Below the pieces are notes generated by a model. It saw nothing but the letters and a program-made list of their open reading frames with translations, had not been told where the DNA came from and ran no database searches. From positions 1 to 60,528 of the forward strand of contig JACQVA010000194.1 in assembly GCA_016210005.1 (NCBI GenBank): 60,528 nt of DNA, given 5' to 3'. Each line of letters starts with the position of its first letter. The first letter of the stretch is position 1. The DNA comes from Deltaproteobacteria bacterium. GTDB lineage: Bacteria > Desulfobacterota > Binatia > HRBIN30 > JACQVA1. Made by a program: the position numbers and the translations under genes. Shown piece after piece: positions 58,570-60,528 of the stretch.

Positions 58570-59328
58570 TCAAGCCGCCTCTCGCTCCAACACCTGTTCC
58601 GCGTTCTCCTTGAAGTCGTCGAGCGAGATGAACTGCTTGTCCGCTGCGCTGGTGACCCGGTTGCGGTCCTTCCTGCCCAGCGCCTCGAAGTCTTCGTGCA
58701 CGACGAAGCTCTTGAACGGCAGCTTGTTGCGCTGAAACTCCAGACACGAGATGGCCGCCAGCCGTGCCTTCGCCGTGTCGCGCACGCCAAAGAGGTAGAC
58801 GGGCCGCGGCGTGATCTCGAACGCAAAATCTACCTCCAGATCATCGCGCGCCGGGATCGGCAGCACGTTCGGACGCGGATGGTACTTCGCCAGCGACTGC
58901 TCGATGAACTCGGTGAGCAGCTCGTAGAAGAGGCTGTGGATCACCTCGCGCTTGTAGAGTTGCATGTTGGAGACCTTGGCCACCGTCTGGGCGAACTGCA
59001 GGACGGCAGGGTACAAGCTCTCCGGCTTGGCCTCCACAAACAGGTTCCCGTTCTCCTCGCTGACTTGGTTCTCGGCGAGAATCCTATGGAAGATGCGCTC
59101 TTTGTTCGGCGTGTCCAAGTCGAACGAGTACGACAAGCGCATCAGGGTCATGCCGTGGTCGCAGACACGCACCCGCTCCTGCGTGCCGTTCTTGGGCTCC
59201 AGAAAGATCTCCATCATGTCGCCGTCCTCGTGATACAGCGGCGCCAGCAACTGAAGCACTCCCGGGCGGCGTTCCCGAAAGGCAACGTGATGGTTGAACT
59301 GCTCCTTCAGCAGGTCGAGGTAGCTCAT
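58570..59328 (-). CDS. DUF1828/DUF1829-type protein of the defence-like operon
   Basis: 252 residues. N-terminal part V-C-D-H-G-M-T-L-M-R-L-S-Y is the DUF1828 core. The second half (L-E-V-D-F-A-F-E-I, A-A-I-S-C-L-E-F-Q-R-N-K-L-P-F-K-S-F-V) resembles DUF1829, with an endonuclease-like strand pattern. Encoded 24 bases after the PIN gene. Homologues lie beside restriction or toxin genes in accessory islands, but activity is not known. Confidence 0.7.
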   Translation of the reverse strand: MSYLDLLKEQFNHHVAFRERRPGVLQLLAPLYHEDGDMMEIFLEPKNGTQERVRVCDHGMTLMRLSYSFDLDTPNKERIFHRILAENQVSEENGNLFVEAKPESLYPAVLQFAQTVAKVSNMQLYKREVIHSLFYELLTEFIEQSLAKYHPRPNVLPIPARDDLEVDFAFEITPRPVYLFGVRDTAKARLAAISCLEFQRNKLPFKSFVVHEDFEALGRKDRNRVTSAADKQFISLDDFKENAEQVLEREAA

Positions 59329-59352
59329 GTCTCTGGCTCCCCCATTCGCGAT

Positions 59353-59901
59353 TCACGGACCGAGTAGACGCTTGTTCGCTGTGACCAGGGCGAGCCCGTG
59401 CCCGCCAAAGTCACCGTCATCCGTGACGAGCTTCAGCCCCTTGCTCTTGCACAACTCCGCCAGCACCTGGTCGTTCAAGTCCGAGTCGCCTTGTTCGTAT
59501 TCGGCGATCAGCGCTTGGATATCGAGCGTGCTGAAGCCGCTATCCACCCGCACGCAGTGCTTGAGGACTTGCTTCACGTCTCCCGCGATGTCCTTGGCGA
59601 TGGGCTTGAACGCCACACTCCGCCGGAACTGCTTGAAGTCGGAAGATGCGGTGCCCTTGGACCGCAGGATGTTGTACCTCAGGCGGGCATAGGCATTGAC
59701 GAACTCGGAGACGATCAAGACATCGATGAAGATCCTGCTCTGGGCCTTCAGCATGCTCGCCAGCGCCTGAGAATACACCGCGGCCTTCGCACTTCCGGGC
59801 TTGCGGGGGCCATACACCGACAGCCACACATTCGTGTCCAACAACAGCTCGTCGGTCGACTTGAACACGTAGCCGCCGATCGGCTGTGCCTTACTCGTCA
59901 T
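59353..59901 (-). CDS. PIN-domain protein (VapC-like nuclease)
   Basis: 182 residues. PIN acidic residues: L-L-L-D-T-N-V-W-L near the start, Glu in V-S-E-F-V-N-A-Y-A-R, and Asp in V-T-D-D-G-D-F near the end, giving the expected metal site for an RNase. A V-D-S-G-F-S-T-L-D insertion makes it longer than typical VapC (~130). Its start overlaps the upstream STAS-like gene's end by 11 bases, so it is translationally coupled. It could be the toxin with the STAS-like protein as partner; not known. Confidence 0.85.
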   Translation of the reverse strand: MTSKAQPIGGYVFKSTDELLLDTNVWLSVYGPRKPGSAKAAVYSQALASMLKAQSRIFIDVLIVSEFVNAYARLRYNILRSKGTASSDFKQFRRSVAFKPIAKDIAGDVKQVLKHCVRVDSGFSTLDIQALIAEYEQGDSDLNDQVLAELCKSKGLKLVTDDGDFGGHGLALVTANKRLLGP

Positions 59902-60256
59902 CGGCGTCGTTCCCCAGCACCTCGCGCGTTGCCTTCTCGAAACGTCTCGGGTCCTTGAAGTACTCCTTTGCCGTGTCGACCACTCGCTTCAACAGCTCCA
60001 GATCGTCCGGCTCCATGTCGGCCACGCGCAGTCGCGAGCGAATCAACTGGGAGCTGAACGAGCCGTAGAGCTGGCCGATGGCGGCATTGAGGAAGGCCGA
60101 GGTCAGGCTCGTCACGTTCCGGAACGAAAGCGTGACGCTGCTCCCGTGGCGGATGGCCGCCGCGATCTGGTCGTGCAGGCGTTGCCCGTCGTCTGAAGCA
60201 ACGCACAGCGGGCTGCCAACGATCTCGTAAACTGACATGGTAACTGGCTTGCTCAT
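59891..60256 (-). CDS. STAS-like DUF4325 protein
   Basis: 121 residues. S-S-V-T-L-S-F-R-N-V-T-S-L-T-S-A-F-L-N-A-A-I-G-Q-L-Y is the DUF4325 core (a STAS-like strand-helix). The rest is helical and acidic. Overlaps the PIN gene by 11 bases. STAS-like domains often switch partner proteins by phosphorylation; the Ser-rich turn (L-T-S-A) is a candidate site, which is only an inference. Confidence 0.8.
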   Translation of the reverse strand: MSKPVTMSVYEIVGSPLCVASDDGQRLHDQIAAAIRHGSSVTLSFRNVTSLTSAFLNAAIGQLYGSFSSQLIRSRLRVADMEPDDLELLKRVVDTAKEYFKDPRRFEKATREVLGNDADDE

Positions 60257-60281
60257 ACGTGCGCTCCCTTGCCGCCAGCCG

Positions 60282-60431
60282 TCAAAAGACGTCTGTCTCC
60301 GACAACTCCGAGGCCAGCCGGTACGACTGCGTGTCCGCGGCGTTGATCTCTATCGTCACAACCGTACCCGGAAAGCAATGCGGAAACACTGCCGTGCCCA
60401 CCTGCCCATCGCTTAGTACTCCATCTCGCAA
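60282..60431 (-). pseudogene. 3' fragment of an unrecognised gene
   Basis: The frame from TTG 60429-60431 to TGA 60282-60284 reads L-R-D-G-V-L-S-D-G-Q-V-G-T-A-V-F-P-H-C-F, continuing through V-V-T-I-E-I-N-A-A to E-T-D-V-F. It lies just upstream of the STAS-like gene on the same strand, and an in-frame TAA lies directly before it. It looks like the tail of the gene that once led the operon, cut at about 60432. Confidence 0.45.
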
Positions 60432-60458
60432 TTACGGTGACGTATTTTGATCATGCAA

Positions 60459-60528
60459 TCACGCAGCTTTGGCAAGGGGACACTCCTTCGCGTGGAGTTT
60501 TTCCAGCAGACTGGCGAGGTCCTGCCGG
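60459..60528 (-). CDS. 3' end of a gene entering from the right edge
   Basis: Minus-strand frame R-Q-D-L-A-S-L-L-E-K-L-H-A-K-E-C-P-L-A-K-A-A then TGA (60459-60461). Such a short basic tail is common in transposases, and the break in the neighbouring fragment would fit an inserted element; both are guesses. Only 22 residues are visible. Confidence 0.35.
   Translation of the reverse strand, partial: RQDLASLLEKLHAKECPLAKAA

Overview
The window looks like a high-GC chromosomal contig from an uncultured, Gram-negative (diderm) bacterium. Lipid A/Kdo genes (lpxB, waaA), apolipoprotein N-acyltransferase, many lipobox proteins and a Wzm/Wzt-type exporter show an outer membrane. The mix of acyl-CoA dehydrogenase, DUF1214, CMD-family, GMC oxidoreductase and Pro/Thr-linker dockerin-like genes suggests a deltaproteobacterial or Binatota-like lineage. 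That placement is inference; there is no rRNA here to test it.

Layout. 0-5.4 kb is a broken accessory region: a TPR lipoprotein, a chimeric caspase fragment, a second TPR protein, a DUF4143 ATPase, pieces of a RelE-like toxin and of a REP-associated transposase (RAYT), and several palindromic REP-like repeats. 5.4-7.3 kb holds a secreted caspase-like protein and a formylglycine-generating-enzyme (FGE)-like domain, in one frame and separated by a single stop codon. 7.7-12.0 kb has glutamate-cysteine ligase, a GT39-type mannosyltransferase-like protein and small unknowns. 12.2-17.0 kb encodes envelope redox/secreted proteins: a diheme peroxidase lipoprotein, a membrane-anchored repeat protein and a copper-amine-oxidase-like lipoprotein. 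17-32 kb is mainly housekeeping and catabolic: acyl-CoA dehydrogenase, class III aminotransferase, DEAD-box helicase plus cold-shock protein, Lnt, dehydrogenase, thioesterase, IspH, two paralogous lipoproteins, a hydrolase and a GMC oxidoreductase pair. tRNA-Ala(GGC) is at 32.09 kb. 32.2-34.2 kb is a tightly overlapping operon (secreted protein, matrixin protease, HAD hydrolase). 34.4-36.9 kb is waaA-lpxB.

37-52.4 kb is the most coherent accessory block: a surface-glycan locus. It has a GT2, a polytopic membrane protein, a convincing UDP-sulfoquinovose synthase (SQD1 family), an ABC-2 permease, a Wzt-like ATPase with a C-terminal ligand domain and, convergently, a 1314-residue protein with four glycosyltransferase domains, a variant CDP-alcohol phosphotransferase and another GT2. 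I infer export of a sulfoquinovose-containing glycan or glycolipid.

54.9-60.5 kb is a defence-like operon on the minus strand. It contains a type III-like restriction helicase-nuclease, DUF1828-, PIN- and STAS-like DUF4325 genes, and an intact RAYT bracketed by its own REP-like palindromes. The operon's upstream end looks truncated, with the 3' end of another gene running off the right edge.

Motif calls come from reading the translated sequence; no database search was run.
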